A stretch of DNA of 6,657 bases from Rhodobacteraceae bacterium UBA6141 (GTDB lineage Bacteria; Pseudomonadota; Alphaproteobacteria; Rhodobacterales; Rhodobacteraceae), in NCBI GenBank assembly GCA_002423245.1, contig DIVD01000022.1, positions 1 through 6,657 of the forward strand, given 5' to 3'. The notes beneath the pieces were generated by a model. The model was given only the letters and a program-made list of their open reading frames with translations, did no database searches and was not told the DNA's origin. A program made the translations under genes and the position numbers. Below are positions 5,992-6,657 of this stretch, in pieces; position 1 is the stretch's first letter; each line of letters starts with the position of its first letter.

Positions 5992-5995
5992 GGGC

Positions 5996-6657
5996 ATGGC
6001 AAAGGCCCCCTCCTCGTTCACCTGCAGCGCCTGCGGCGCCGTTCACAAGAAATGGGCCGGGCGCTGCGATGCCTGCGGTGCGTGGAACTCCATCACCGAG
6101 GAAGCGCCGCTGTCCGCGGGCGGGGCGAAGGCGCTGGCGCAGCGCGGGCGCGCCATCACCCTCACCGACCTTGCCACCGAGGAGCCGCCCCCCCCGCGCG
6201 TGCGCTCGGGCATGGACGAGTTCGACCGGGTGCTGGGCGGCGGGCTGGTGCCGGCCTCGGCGATCCTTGTCGGCGGCGATCCGGGCATCGGCAAGTCCAC
6301 CCTGCTGCTGCAGGCCACGGCGAGCTTCGCGCGGGCCGGGGTCAGGTGCCTCTACATCTCGGGCGAGGAGGCGGCGGCGCAGGTGCGGATGCGGGCGCAG
6401 CGGCTGGGGCTGGCGGATGCGCCGGTGGGGCTGGGCGCGGAAACCAACCTGCGCGACATCCTCACCACGCTCGATGCCGAACGCCCCGGCCTTGCGGTGA
6501 TCGATTCGATCCAGACGATGTGGGCCGACACGGTGGAGGCGGCGCCGGGATCGGTCAGCCAGGTGCGGGCCGCCGCGCATGAGCTGGTGACCTTCGCCAA
6601 GCGGCGCGGCGTTGCCGTCATCCTTGTCGGCCATGTCACCAAGGACGGCCAGATCGC
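5996..6657 (+). CDS. radA: DNA repair/recombination protein RadA (5' part; runs off window)
   Basis: Only the first 220 residues (of about 450 in the family) are present, because the open frame continues past the right edge. RadA (Sms) is a DnaB-like hexameric ATPase that drives branch migration in homologous recombination. The N-terminal zinc finger has Cys10, Cys13, Cys24 and Cys27 in the order CSAC...CDAC, followed by GAWNS. The RecA-like domain follows RSGMDEFDRVLGGGLV (70-85): Walker A GDPGIGKST (94-102, Lys100), SGEE (122-125) and Walker B LAVIDSIQT (166-174, Asp170), then GHVTKDGQI at the edge. The RadA-specific KNRFG motif and the Lon-like C-terminal domain lie outside. The start at 5996 puts the zinc finger at the usual distance from the N-terminus. 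It follows mlaF by 87 bases in the same direction. Confidence 0.96.
   Translation, partial: MAKAPSSFTCSACGAVHKKWAGRCDACGAWNSITEEAPLSAGGAKALAQRGRAITLTDLATEEPPPPRVRSGMDEFDRVLGGGLVPASAILVGGDPGIGKSTLLLQATASFARAGVRCLYISGEEAAAQVRMRAQRLGLADAPVGLGAETNLRDILTTLDAERPGLAVIDSIQTMWADTVEAAPGSVSQVRAAAHELVTFAKRRGVAVILVGHVTKDGQI

Noticed and set aside
5132..6634. 500-codon open frame on the − strand opposite mlaF and radA
   Set aside because: It spans two well-supported + strand genes and their spacer, has low-complexity Arg/His/Ala/Gly composition and no family motif. It is a shadow of GC-rich codon use.

Overview
The window is a compact, very GC-rich (strong G/C at third codon positions) stretch of housekeeping genes, all on the + strand. 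The protein types (class II bacterial dihydroorotase, the alphaproteobacterial form of orotate phosphoribosyltransferase, DnaB with the alphaproteobacterial insertions), the base composition and an intergenic palindrome built around GGAAATATCCC point to an alphaproteobacterium, most likely of the Rhodobacterales (Rhodobacter/Paracoccus-like). That placement is inference from recollected family features, not from a search.

Layout. (1) 1-603: 3' end of pyrC (dihydroorotase), cut by the left edge. (2) 604-834: a spacer almost filled by a large imperfect palindrome that holds two perfect 7-bp hairpins and a 13-bp tandem repeat. (3) 835-1512: pyrE (orotate phosphoribosyltransferase). pyrC and pyrE catalyse two nearby steps of de novo pyrimidine synthesis. 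(4) 1513-1767: a 255-bp spacer with no gene. It carries an exact match to the Caulobacter-type DnaA 'G-box' and two weaker DnaA-box-like sites, just upstream of (5) 1768-3273: dnaB, the replicative helicase. (6) 3274-3333: a short spacer with a GC-only 8-bp stem and a TTGACC hexamer. (7) 3334-4383 alr (alanine racemase), 4380-5165 mlaE-type permease and 5162-5908 mlaF-type ATPase are joined by ATGA stop/start overlaps, so they very probably form one translationally coupled operon. (8) 5996-6657: 5' half of radA, running off the right edge.

How the genes work together. The left part is pyrimidine supply next to replication (dnaB). The middle part is envelope biology: D-alanine for peptidoglycan, coupled to the inner-membrane core of a phospholipid/MCE ABC transporter whose MlaD, MlaB and MlaC partners are not visible here. 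The right end returns to DNA maintenance (RadA, a DnaB-like ATPase of recombination).

I see no mobile element, CRISPR array, tRNA, rRNA or defence system, and no convincing new multi-gene system. What deserves a second look is non-coding: the 605-795 palindrome with its tandem repeat, the DnaA-box cluster in front of dnaB, a possible leaderless alr promoter, and a Gln in alanine racemase where well-studied enzymes have the carbamylated Lys.
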